The notes under the pieces were generated by a model. The model did not search any database, had not been told where the DNA came from, and worked only from the letters and a program-made list of their open reading frames with translations. Both the position numbers and the translations under genes were made by a program. DNA of 64,000 nt from Paenibacillus sp. G2S3. Lineage in GTDB: Bacteria; Bacillota; Bacilli; Paenibacillales; Paenibacillaceae. The DNA lies in contig NZ_CP126095.1 of NCBI RefSeq assembly GCF_030123105.1, positions 1,984,001 to 2,048,000 on the forward strand. Reading direction: 5' to 3'. The stretch's first letter is position 1. Every line of letters begins with the position of its first letter. This document shows positions 28,016 to 36,215 of the stretch, piece by piece.

Positions 28016-29413
28016 ATGGCTAAGAAAGCGCCTGATATGGAAGAGTACCAATACGGGTTCCGTGATGAGCATAAGTCGATATTCCAGTCTGGTAAAGGTT
28101 TGACGGCCGAAATTGTTAAAGAAATTTCAGCAATCAAAAATGAACCACAGTGGATGCTTGATTTCCGCTTAAAATCCCTTGAACAGTTCCGTAAAATGCC
28201 GATGCCTACATGGGGCGGCAATATGGACGATTTAGATTTTGAGGATATTCAATATTATGTAAGACCTTCCGAGAAACAAGGGAAGACTTGGGAAGAAGTT
28301 CCTTCCGAAATCAAGGAAACCTTTGATAAGCTGGGTATTCCTGAAGCGGAACAGAAGTTCCTCGCCGGCGTATCGGCACAATATGAATCTGAGGTTGTAT
28401 ACCACAGCATGCAGAAGAGCCTTGAAGATCAAGGGGTTATTTTTACAGATACCGATACTGCACTGCGTGAACATCCAGAACTTCTTAAGAAGTTCTTCGG
28501 GACGATCATCCCTCCAACCGATAATAAATTTGCAGCACTTAACAGTGCCGTTTGGTCAGGCGGAAGCTTCATCTACGTTCCTAAAGGTGTGAAATGTGAA
28601 GTTCCTTTGCAGGCTTACTTCCGTATTAACTCCGAGAACATGGGACAGTTTGAGCGTACCTTGATCCTCGCTGACGAAGATAGCTTTGTGCATTATGTAG
28701 AAGGCTGTACAGCGCCAATCTACAGCACGAATTCTCTGCACAGTGCGGTTGTTGAAATCTTGTGTATGAAGAACTCACGTGTTCGTTATACTACAATCCA
28801 GAACTGGGCACCTAACATCTACAACCTCGTTACTAAACGTGCGGTTGCAGAAGAGAATGCTACGATGGAATGGGTTGATGGCAACATCGGTTCCAAGCTG
28901 ACCATGAAATATCCTGCGGTTGTTCTTAAAGGCCGTGGAGCTAAAGGTTCAGTACTATCCATCGCAGTAGCGGGTAAAGGCCAGCATCAGGATGCAGGTG
29001 CCAAGATGATCCATCTGGCTCCAGACACAACATCCACTATTGTATCGAAATCGATCAGTAAGCACGGTGGTAAAGTAACTTATCGTGGTCTTGCTTCCTT
29101 CGGCCGTCAGGCAGAAGGCGCGAAATCGAACATCAAATGTGATACGCTCATTTTGGATAACGAATCCACTTCGGATACGATTCCTTACAATGAAATCATG
29201 AACGATAACATCGTGCTTGAGCACGAAGCAACGGTATCCAAGGTTTCTGAGGAGCAGCTGTTCTATCTAATGAGCCGCGGCCTAACAGAAGCTGAAGCGA
29301 CTCAAATGATCGTCATGGGCTTCATCGAGCCGTTCACCAAAGAACTGCCGATGGAATATGCGGTCGAAATGAACCGTCTGATCAAATTCGAAATGGAAGG
29401 AAGTATCGGTTAA
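28016..29413 (+). CDS. sufB: Fe-S cluster assembly protein SufB
   Basis: The main scaffold subunit of SufBC2D, 465 residues, where the nascent cluster forms. Family landmarks: [20 protein letters not shown] (residues 42-61), a [20 protein letters not shown] segment with the conserved Cys, and the C-terminal [30 protein letters not shown] precedes the ATG. It is the last gene of the operon, followed by a strong terminator. Confidence 0.97.
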   Translation: MAKKAPDMEEYQYGFRDEHKSIFQSGKGLTAEIVKEISAIKNEPQWMLDFRLKSLEQFRKMPMPTWGGNMDDLDFEDIQYYVRPSEKQGKTWEEVPSEIKETFDKLGIPEAEQKFLAGVSAQYESEVVYHSMQKSLEDQGVIFTDTDTALREHPELLKKFFGTIIPPTDNKFAALNSAVWSGGSFIYVPKGVKCEVPLQAYFRINSENMGQFERTLILADEDSFVHYVEGCTAPIYSTNSLHSAVVEILCMKNSRVRYTTIQNWAPNIYNLVTKRAVAEENATMEWVDGNIGSKLTMKYPAVVLKGRGAKGSVLSIAVAGKGQHQDAGAKMIHLAPDTTSTIVSKSISKHGGKVTYRGLASFGRQAEGAKSNIKCDTLILDNESTSDTIPYNEIMNDNIVLEHEATVSKVSEEQLFYLMSRGLTEAEATQMIVMGFIEPFTKELPMEYAVEMNRLIKFEMEGSIG

Positions 29414-29458
29414 CCTTGATTTTCAAGGGGGACCAGCTTCATTCTAATAAGTAATAGC

Positions 29459-29520
29459 AAATACGTATTCGCAGTGATCTTGATGCTTTTATGCTCAAGT
29501 CACTCGGATACGTATTTTTT
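29459..29520 (+). terminator. Terminator of the suf operon
   Basis: A long stem (AATACGTATTCG-CAGTGA pairing with TCACTCGGATACGTATT, plus an inner CTTGATGC/ATGCTCAAG hairpin) is followed by TTTTTT. Confidence 0.85.
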
Positions 29521-29828
29521 ATTGAAAATAGAAGTGGGGTTTTCATTTGAGAGGATTAAATCCAAATTTTATGAAAAAAAGCCTTATAAAGGTTTTCTTT
29601 GAGGGGTGTGGTCACATCAAGGATCATGATGTTTCTTAATTCAACAGCATTAAGGAGGAAACTCGAGTATTTTAAGACAATGATGGTCGTTTATCACCTA
29701 TATATGGGTCTTTTTTCCGAAATAACAGGATAAACGCTCAAATCTACGCTTTGCCGCTTTAAATTAGGGATGATACACTGCTTAAAGTCACTAAAATTGA
29801 AAGCGCTAAAATAGATAGGAGGAGAGAT
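29521..29828 (+). other. Leader region of the ABC exporter operon with possible attenuator
   Basis: Within 308 bp I see a weak hairpin (AAAGCCTT/AAGGTTTT near 29577-29597), a 17-codon ORF at 29680-29733 starting ATGATG, and an ACCTATATATGGGT hairpin followed by CTTTTTTCC at about 29696-29718 inside that ORF. An AAGGAGG at 29652-29658 is too far (21 nt) from the ORF to be a normal ribosome site. The arrangement resembles a leader-peptide attenuator but is not proven. Confidence 0.3.
29797..29811 (+). promoter_or_regulatory. Candidate cre site before the ABC exporter
   Basis: TTGAAAGCGCTAAAA matches the cre consensus WTGNAANCGNWNNCW with one mismatch, just ahead of the ribosome site. Its role is uncertain. 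Confidence 0.25.
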
Positions 29829-31589
29829 ATGGATGTTCTCAGGCAACTGCGAGGCTATTACCGAGAGAAGCTGCATTATTTGATTCTTTCGATTGTATGC
29901 TTGGCCGCCGCAACTGCAGTGGGGCTAATTACCCCCAATTTGTTAAGGAAGCTGATCGATGATGTAATTGTTCCACTCAAGTTTAAAGAGGTGCCCGTGT
30001 TGGCTCTCAGTGTATTGGCTGTAGTAATCGTAAAAGCTTTACTACAATTTGCACATGGTTTTTTTGGAGGGCGGTTAGGTAATTTTCTAGCATATCGGCT
30101 ACGTAACGCTTGTTATGAGAAATTGCAATTTCTATCTTTCCGTTATTATGATACCGCGAAAACAGGAGATCTGATGTCCCGGCTGACCGGGGATTTAGAA
30201 GCGATCCGGAACTTTATCGGTTTTGGTTTCGCTCAGCTGCTAAATGTGTTTTTTATGGTGCTTTTTGGTTCTATCATGATGTTCACCATTAATTGGCAGC
30301 TAACATTGGTTACATTGATTACTATGCCATTTCTGGCAGCAGTAGCTTTAAGATTTGAGTCGAAGATTCATCCGGCCTTTCAAGAGATGCGTCTTGCGTT
30401 AAGTTCTCTGACAACGGCTGTACAGGAGAATATCACCGGTGTGCGTACTGTCAAATCGTTTGCTAGAGAGGCTCACGAAGTTGAGAAATTCTCACACCGT
30501 AATGAACGTTATAAGAATAATCAGATTTTTGCCGCAGAGCTCTGGAGTAAGTTTTTTCCTATCATGGAGCTTTTAGCATCGGTCAGTATAGCTATTCTGT
30601 TAGGCGTAGGTGGTACACTCGTCATTAACGACAAAATGTCACTAGGTGAATTGGTTGCCTTCTTCAGTTTGATTTGGTACATCATTGGACCGGTATGGGG
30701 TCTTGGGTTTCATATTAATAACTATACACAGTCCAAAGCTTCGGGAGAACGTGTACTTGAGGTACTTAATCAAAAAATTGATGTGAAGGATAAAGAAGAT
30801 GCACGTGAACTGGTACCTTCTGAGGTTAAAGGGGACGTTGCCTTTAATCATGTCACCTTTGCGTACGGGAACAAAATGCCTGCCGTTACTGACATCCATT
30901 TTGAAGCTAAATCAGGAGAAATTATCGGATTTCTTGGAGGCACAGGTTCAGGTAAATCCACTATTACTCAACTGATGATGCGTGCTTACGATGTCAATGA
31001 AGGTAGTATTACGCTGGATGGCATTGATATTAGAGAATACAGTGTGCGCAGCCTGCGGTCACAGATTGCCACCGTATTCCAGGAAACGTTCCTGTTCTCC
31101 TCATCCATCCGCAACAATATTTCATATGGCTTGAAAAATGTAAGCATGGAAGAGATTATCCGTGCTGCACAGTTGGCAAAGGCGCATGATTTCATTATGG
31201 AGATGGCAGACGGATATGACACTGTAGTGGGCGAACGCGGAATGGGTCTCTCCGGCGGACAAAAGCAGCGGATTGCCATCGCAAGAGCGCTGCTTAAGAA
31301 TCCGCGTATCCTCATCCTCGACGATGCGACCAGTGCTGTCGATATGGAAACAGAGCATGAGATTCAGGCGGGTTTCCAAGAGGTCATGAATGGGCGTACA
31401 ACACTTATTATCGCCCATCGGATATCCTCCTTGCGACATGCGGATCAGATCATTGTCATGAATGAAGGTCATGTTCAGCAGCGTGGTACTCATCAGGAGC
31501 TAATTGAAGTTCCGGGTCCATACCAAGATGTATACCGGATACAATATGCTGACTATCTGGCCAGAGCTACCGGAAGAGGGGAGGAGTGA
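29829..31589 (+). CDS. Heterodimeric ABC exporter, subunit A (degenerate ATP site)
   Basis: A 586-residue half-transporter with six N-terminal membrane helices (about residues 1-310) and a nucleotide-binding domain. Walker A is GGTGSGKST (about 374), the signature LSGGQKQR, and Walker B ends LILDDATSAVD. Asp replaces the usual catalytic Glu, as in the asymmetric partner of heterodimeric exporters such as BmrC/BmrD, YfiB/YfiC and TM287/288. The next gene supplies the canonical Glu. AGGAGGAGAG precedes the ATG. It is probably a multidrug or lipid exporter in the cell membrane; the substrate is unknown. Confidence 0.92.
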   Translation: MDVLRQLRGYYREKLHYLILSIVCLAAATAVGLITPNLLRKLIDDVIVPLKFKEVPVLALSVLAVVIVKALLQFAHGFFGGRLGNFLAYRLRNACYEKLQFLSFRYYDTAKTGDLMSRLTGDLEAIRNFIGFGFAQLLNVFFMVLFGSIMMFTINWQLTLVTLITMPFLAAVALRFESKIHPAFQEMRLALSSLTTAVQENITGVRTVKSFAREAHEVEKFSHRNERYKNNQIFAAELWSKFFPIMELLASVSIAILLGVGGTLVINDKMSLGELVAFFSLIWYIIGPVWGLGFHINNYTQSKASGERVLEVLNQKIDVKDKEDARELVPSEVKGDVAFNHVTFAYGNKMPAVTDIHFEAKSGEIIGFLGGTGSGKSTITQLMMRAYDVNEGSITLDGIDIREYSVRSLRSQIATVFQETFLFSSSIRNNISYGLKNVSMEEIIRAAQLAKAHDFIMEMADGYDTVVGERGMGLSGGQKQRIAIARALLKNPRILILDDATSAVDMETEHEIQAGFQEVMNGRTTLIIAHRISSLRHADQIIVMNEGHVQQRGTHQELIEVPGPYQDVYRIQYADYLARATGRGEE

Positions 31590-31594
31590 GGCAA

Positions 31595-33454
31595 ATGAAA
31601 CTTGAAGCCAAACAGAACACCGCTACGGGAGCAAAGCGAAAAGCAGCCGAGCAGAAGACACTTGATGAACGCTTCGTGTACAAAGATGATGATGTTATCG
31701 ACAAAGCGTTTGACTGGAAGCAGTTCACCAGACTATTTAGCTATATGAAGCCTTACGCCAAACAGATGCTTCCACTGGTTTCTATCATGATGATTCTGGG
31801 AACCATTACGAAGCTGACTGTTCCTTTCTTGACAAGCTTAGCTATCGACCGTGCCATAGCGCCTAAGGTTGGGAATCCCAGCTTAACACTTCTTTATTCG
31901 CTTACGGCAGGTGTGATTGTCTTATATCTCATTCAATGGATTGCAGGTGTGTACCGGATTAAGTACACGAACATTATTGGACAACGAGTGATTTATGATT
32001 TACGTTCTGACTTGTTCAAGCATATTCAGAAGCTCTCGTTTAACTTCTTCGATAAACGCCCAGCAGGCTCGGTATTAGTACGTGTGACGAATGATATCAA
32101 CTCACTGCAGGATTTGTTCACGAACGGGGTAGTCAATCTGATGATTGACTGTGTGCAGCTTTTGGGGATTACCATTATTCTGTTATTGATCAACTGGAAA
32201 CTTGGTCTTGCAGTAATGGTTACAGTTCCGATCATGTTCTTTATTTCTACTAAGCTGCGTCAGAAGATTCGGATCGCATGGCAGGATGTGCGGATGAAGA
32301 ACTCTAGAATTAATTCTCACTTGAACGAATCGATTCAGGGGATCAGAGTCACACAGGCTTATACACAAGAACGTGAAAATATGAATTATTTCGATTTTAT
32401 GAATACAGACAGTAAAAAATCCTGGAATAAAGCCTCTGCGATGAACCAAGCTTTCGGACCGATGATCGAGATCACTGGTGGGTTTGGAACGATGGTCCTC
32501 TTTTGGCTAGGGGCTTATTTGATCCAATCTGGTGAGCTTACAGTCGGTTTGCTTGTAGCGTTCAGCTCTTATGTCAGTAACTTCTGGGACCCGATTAACC
32601 GTCTGGGCCAGATGTATAACCAGTTGCTCGTAGCGATGGCTTCCTCGGAACGGATCTTTGAATATTTGGATGAGCAACCTTCGGTTCAAGATAACCCAGG
32701 AGCTAAGCCACTAGGAACAATTCGTGGAGATATTAATTTTAATAATGTTGTTTTTGAATATGAAAAAGGTCGGGCGGCTTTAAAAGGCATCGATCTGGAT
32801 GTAAAAGCTGGGCAATCGATCGCACTAGTAGGTCATACCGGATCAGGGAAAAGTACGATTATTAACCTGATTGGCCGGTTCTATGATATTAAGAGCGGAA
32901 GAATTACGATTGACGGTGAAGATATCCGTGACGTTACACTGGATAGTCTGAGAAGGCAGATCGGAATCGTGCTGCAGGATACCTTTATTTTCTCAGGAAC
33001 GATTCGTGACAACATTCGATTTGGTCGACTGGATGCTACCGATGAAGAAGTGGAAAATGCCGCGAAAGCAGTAGATGCCCATGACTTTATTATGAAGCTT
33101 CCTGGAGGGTATGAGACAGAGGTAGAAGAGCGCGGTAGCGCCTTGTCCATGGGACAGCGTCAGCTTCTCTCCTTTGCCCGCGCACTATTAGCGAATCCAC
33201 GGATTCTGATCCTTGATGAAGCTACAGCTAGCATCGATACAGAAACGGAGCTGAAGATTCAGGAGGCACTCAAAATCTTACTTCAGGGCCGGACCTCCTT
33301 TATCGTTGCCCATAGACTATCTACCATCCGCCATGCGGATAAAATAGTCGTTCTGGATCACGGAGTGATCAAAGAAGAAGGAACTCACCGAGAACTGACG
33401 TCACGTGATGGTGTGTATAACGGTTTGATTGAAGCGCAATTCCGCTTCCTATAG
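31595..33454 (+). CDS. Heterodimeric ABC exporter, subunit B (canonical ATP site)
   Basis: A 619-residue half-transporter with a polar N-terminal tail of about 50 residues, six helices (about 55-340) and an ATPase domain. Walker A is GHTGSGKST (about 416), the signature is LSMGQRQL with Met in place of the first Gly of LSGGQ, and Walker B ends LILDEATASID with the catalytic Glu. A weak signature here plus Asp in the partner makes one degenerate and one active ATP site, the heterodimer pattern. The ATG at 31595 fits the GGGGAGGAG site better than GTG at 31586. It directly follows the first subunit in one operon. Confidence 0.92.
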   Translation: MKLEAKQNTATGAKRKAAEQKTLDERFVYKDDDVIDKAFDWKQFTRLFSYMKPYAKQMLPLVSIMMILGTITKLTVPFLTSLAIDRAIAPKVGNPSLTLLYSLTAGVIVLYLIQWIAGVYRIKYTNIIGQRVIYDLRSDLFKHIQKLSFNFFDKRPAGSVLVRVTNDINSLQDLFTNGVVNLMIDCVQLLGITIILLLINWKLGLAVMVTVPIMFFISTKLRQKIRIAWQDVRMKNSRINSHLNESIQGIRVTQAYTQERENMNYFDFMNTDSKKSWNKASAMNQAFGPMIEITGGFGTMVLFWLGAYLIQSGELTVGLLVAFSSYVSNFWDPINRLGQMYNQLLVAMASSERIFEYLDEQPSVQDNPGAKPLGTIRGDINFNNVVFEYEKGRAALKGIDLDVKAGQSIALVGHTGSGKSTIINLIGRFYDIKSGRITIDGEDIRDVTLDSLRRQIGIVLQDTFIFSGTIRDNIRFGRLDATDEEVENAAKAVDAHDFIMKLPGGYETEVEERGSALSMGQRQLLSFARALLANPRILILDEATASIDTETELKIQEALKILLQGRTSFIVAHRLSTIRHADKIVVLDHGVIKEEGTHRELTSRDGVYNGLIEAQFRFL

Positions 33455-33461
33455 CTCAGAA

Positions 33462-33510
33462 CAACAGCCCATTCCCCTAGCGAAAGCAATAGAGGAGTGG
33501 GCTGTTTTAT
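33462..33510. terminator. Bidirectional terminator
   Basis: A stem CAACAGCCCATTCC/AGTGGGCTGTT, with a GCGAAAGC loop region, lies between the exporter operon (+) and a small minus-strand gene. Confidence 0.75.
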
Positions 33511-33523
33511 ATCGTACGTTCAA

Positions 33524-33772
33524 TTACTTCGGGCGCTTGGGCAACCTTCCCGTTATACGTATCTCAAACATTTGGGCACAAATCTCCTGATGCCACTGTG
33601 TATCCGTTGTTTGTTCCGCCAACAGTATTTCATTCTGTAGTCGAGCTATCTCCCAACAGTAAGTGGCGTTCACCTGAAGGCATTGCTGTTGTTCCATTTC
33701 TTCGGAGGCTGTAAGCTGGCGTAGACGACTTAGAGTGAATAGCTCGGCAAGACGTTCATGGACTGGAAGCAT
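33524..33772 (-). CDS. Small hypothetical protein of a Paenibacillus-type family
   Basis: An 82-residue soluble, mostly helical protein opening MLPVHERLAELFTLSRLRQL, with NATYCWEIARLQNE in the middle. From memory such proteins are common in Paenibacillus (DUF7667-like). The function is unknown. The upstream base composition gives a plausible AGGAGG site (on the minus strand near 33783). The palindrome cluster at 33838-34026 lies in its upstream region. Confidence 0.6.
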   Translation of the reverse strand: MLPVHERLAELFTLSRLRQLTASEEMEQQQCLQVNATYCWEIARLQNEILLAEQTTDTQWHQEICAQMFEIRITGRLPKRPK

Positions 33773-33837
33773 ACGTTTTACCTCCTAGAAATATTTAAGC
33801 CACATATTAGTCTCGCCAAGAGGTTTGTATTTCAATC

Positions 33838-34026
33838 ATCTATTGCAGTATTTACAATAGAAACATCGATTCAACCTCATAAAATAGCATCTACTGCACT
33901 TTGTGCAACAGTATTAGGAAAATGTGCTTATAAAAGACGTTTTCTTTATTTTTGATTGCACAAAATACAACAGAACTACAATCCAGCTCTACGTACATAA
34001 ATTCTGTTGTGCAAAATACAACAGAA
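33838..34026. repeat. Cluster of four related imperfect palindromes
   Basis: Units: TCTATTG/CAATAGA arms at 33839-33861; TACTG/CAGTA arms at 33892-33913; a half unit ending ATACAACAGAA at 33956-33975; and TTCTGTTGT/ACAACAGAA arms at 34002-34026. Centres are about 51-60 bp apart. Units 1 and 4 keep pairing despite different arm bases (TCTATTG/CAATAGA against TCTGTTG/CAACAGA). Units 3 and 4 also share an 18-of-20 direct repeat. The function is unknown. Confidence 0.55.
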
Positions 34027-34053
34027 AAAATCCCCCGAAAGAAAACGGGGGAT
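34024..34053 (-). terminator. Terminator downstream of the degenerate HD-GYP gene
   Basis: An 8-bp stem ATCCCCCG/CGGGGGAT (34030-34037 with 34046-34053), read on the minus strand, is followed by TTTTTT. It lies about 195 nt beyond the stop of the minus-strand gene, leaving a long 3' untranslated region. Confidence 0.65.
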
Positions 34054-34247
34054 CATGGATGTCGAAAGAAAGCTTTGAGGCCCCGATCTTTGCGCCAGCA
34101 AAGCAGGAGCCTCAAGGAGAGGTTACACAAGGCGTCGTTCCTTCTATCCACCACCGCCACAAGTTTACATCAAACTTCCGGGTGTCCAGAGGGCGGAGCC
34201 CTTGGGGTCCCCCTTGGAAGGGAGGGTTTGGGAGGGATCGAAATGCC
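34054..34247. other. Unexplained structured GC-rich intergenic segment
   Basis: This 194-bp stretch has GAGGCC...GCCTC with an inner CTTTG/CAAAG hairpin near 34076-34114, and a GC-rich part with AGGGCGGAGCCCTT near 34190-34203 plus runs of G and C to 34238. It differs in composition from its surroundings. A short plus-strand ORF crosses it (ATG at 34059) but no family is recognised. It could be a small RNA, a long 3' untranslated region, or a remnant of a mobile repeat. Confidence 0.35.
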
Positions 34248-35288
34248 TTAGTCCATGTAAATCTCTACAATAGCAACGTTCCGTTCGCGAGAAAGATCCA
34301 CGAACATTCCGTCAACGTTTACCAGTGGACGGAAAATATCCACCAGATTGTTCATAATAATCACGCCAATATCACCTGTGTTCAGTAATACACGCTTGCC
34401 GATGAAATTGGGCATTAAATGCTGGATAAACGCTTGAACCGTTTTAGCGTTCAGTTTACCGAAACTTAGATTGTTTATTTCACGCAGGACGGAAATAAGC
34501 TCTTGCTTCGAACTATAGACTCGTTTAGAAGTCATCGCACTATAGATGTCAGCTACAGCTGCAATTTGAGCATAAGGATGAATCTCGGTTTTGGTTAGAC
34601 CGCTGGGATATCCAGAGCCGTCCTCACGCTCATGATGCTGGAGAGCAGCCAAAGCTGTGTAAGAGTCGTCCATGGAATTGCGTATAATTTCGTAGCCGTA
34701 CTTAGTATGTAGTTTGATTTCCTCGAATTCTTCTGGCGTCAGCTTCCCTGGTTTATTCAAGAGAGAGGGTGAAATTCGACATTTTCCAATATCGATCAAA
34801 TATCCTGCACGACCAATTTCATAGCATTCTTGTTTGGAATAACCAAGCCATATCGCAATATAATAAGAGAGCATGCCTACCTGAAGGGAGTGATTGTAGG
34901 TATAGTTATCTTCCCGATCCAGCAAAAGCAGGAGGGACACTACATCTTTATGCTTGTCCAAAGTTTGAAGCGAAGGCTGAAGAATGTCGTTTACTACGGA
35001 TTGGTTGAAGCTTCCTTTTAATAACGCTTCCATATAAAGAGACTCGAAGCCGTCAATCATGGTATCAAAACTAGTGGTCACCGTCTGAATAATTGTAGGT
35101 CTGCTGAGGGGTGATACCTCTTCCTCTAACGTCTCGATATCAACATAATCAACTCCAAGCTGCATCAGCTTGGCGATATCATTTATTTGGAGCAGTGATC
35201 CTTTTGGTAATACATGTAAACCCCTAGAACTATACGCGTCCGCGTTAAGGTGATTACCAGGTTTTAGATCCGAGACGTGTACTCTCAA
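34248..35288 (-). CDS. HD-GYP domain protein with a degenerate HD motif
   Basis: A 346-residue soluble protein of the c-di-GMP phosphodiesterase-like HD-GYP family. N-terminal DUF3391-like region to about 110, HD-GYP core at about 130-290. Conserved pieces: NHSLQVG, HTKYGYEI, HHEREDGSGYP and VADIYSAMTSKR. The central pair that should read LHDIGK is LIDIGK, so the metal-binding His is missing. Catalysis may be lost or altered; it may act as a c-di-GMP sensor. It starts with TTG at 35288, 8 bases after AAAAGGTGG. Compare the intact paralogue at 38692. Confidence 0.85.
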   Translation of the reverse strand: MRVHVSDLKPGNHLNADAYSSRGLHVLPKGSLLQINDIAKLMQLGVDYVDIETLEEEVSPLSRPTIIQTVTTSFDTMIDGFESLYMEALLKGSFNQSVVNDILQPSLQTLDKHKDVVSLLLLLDREDNYTYNHSLQVGMLSYYIAIWLGYSKQECYEIGRAGYLIDIGKCRISPSLLNKPGKLTPEEFEEIKLHTKYGYEIIRNSMDDSYTALAALQHHEREDGSGYPSGLTKTEIHPYAQIAAVADIYSAMTSKRVYSSKQELISVLREINNLSFGKLNAKTVQAFIQHLMPNFIGKRVLLNTGDIGVIIMNNLVDIFRPLVNVDGMFVDLSRERNVAIVEIYMD

Positions 35289-35368
35289 TGCCTATGCCAC
35301 CTTTTATCCGATTTTATCCAGAATATCAACAAAGTTCAGATTTTTCAATCAAAAAGGAGAAAAGATTA

Positions 35369-36079
35369 TTAGTGGATTGAATCGGTAGCTTTTTGATCAG
35401 AATCCACCCAATGTTGGCCCGATTCATTAATGTCTTTTTTCCAAACGGGAACGGTCTGTTTCAATCGTTCAATGGCAAAGCGACTGGCTTCGTAGCAGGT
35501 ATCGCGATGAGGTGTGGAGATGGCAATGACAACACTTGCTTCCTTTAAACCTACAAGCCCAATGCGATGAGATATTGCGCAGTTTGCGTTCCAGCGGTTC
35601 TTGACCTCTTTGCCGATCTCCTCTAGCTTACTTAAGGCCATAGGAATATAGGCTTCATAATGAAGTGCAGTTGTACGTTGTTCTCCGGTCATTTCACGTG
35701 TAGTGCCGATAAATAATAAGGATGCTCCGTGATTGACGTCAAGAACGGCATCTAGAAGCTTCTCCGCATTCAATGGCTGGTCCGTTATGCTATAAAGGCC
35801 ATCAGTAGTACTTTCATATATAGTGCCATTCTCTCCCCCGGAAACTGGAGGAATAAGTGCAACTTCGGAGGAGGCTGTGATGATAGAATCATCAGGAGCA
35901 TATTCCCGGTCAATGGCAATTAAAGAAGCCCCAATTTGAGATGCTGCATCTGGATAAGAGGTGGATAGAAGTTCCTTCAGCTTTCCAGCTGTTAAGTGAT
36001 TCTCAGTCGCTTGGAAGGATAGAGAAGAAGAGCCAATTGTCTCAGCCAGACCCGCGAATAATCGGATAGTAATATGCAT
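35369..36079 (-). CDS. MoaD-MoaE fusion, molybdopterin synthase
   Basis: About 236 residues joining both subunits of molybdopterin synthase. The N-terminal MoaD part (about 1-82) is a ubiquitin-like sulfur carrier ending PPVSGG; the C-terminal MoaE part (about 95-236) has HRIGLVGLKEASVVIAIS and VPVWKKDI with the conserved catalytic lysines. In separate MoaD the terminal Gly must be free to form a thiocarboxylate; here it is internal, so cleavage after the Gly-Gly is expected, as reported for mycobacterial MoaX. The ATG at 36079 follows GAGGAGAAT and gives a normal MoaD start. No other cofactor gene is nearby. Confidence 0.9.
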   Translation of the reverse strand: MHITIRLFAGLAETIGSSSLSFQATENHLTAGKLKELLSTSYPDAASQIGASLIAIDREYAPDDSIITASSEVALIPPVSGGENGTIYESTTDGLYSITDQPLNAEKLLDAVLDVNHGASLLFIGTTREMTGEQRTTALHYEAYIPMALSKLEEIGKEVKNRWNANCAISHRIGLVGLKEASVVIAISTPHRDTCYEASRFAIERLKQTVPVWKKDINESGQHWVDSDQKATDSIH

Positions 36080-36215
36080 TTTTATTCTCCTCTGATGTAT
36101 GATCTGATGTCTTAAATATACCATAATGTGTCTGGAAATGTTATGCTAGGCTCTATAAGATCACGCACCGACTGCTTCATTAAAGAGCAGCTCTAGGGTA
36201 GGAGGAATGTTGCTT

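Noticed and set aside
29547..29640. TTG-started short ORF after the suf terminator
   Set aside because: No ribosome site and no recognisable product.
33924..34388. Plus-strand ORF crossing the structured region and the end of the HD-GYP gene
   Set aside because: It overlaps a terminator, palindromes and an antisense gene end, has no recognisable protein family and lacks a convincing start.
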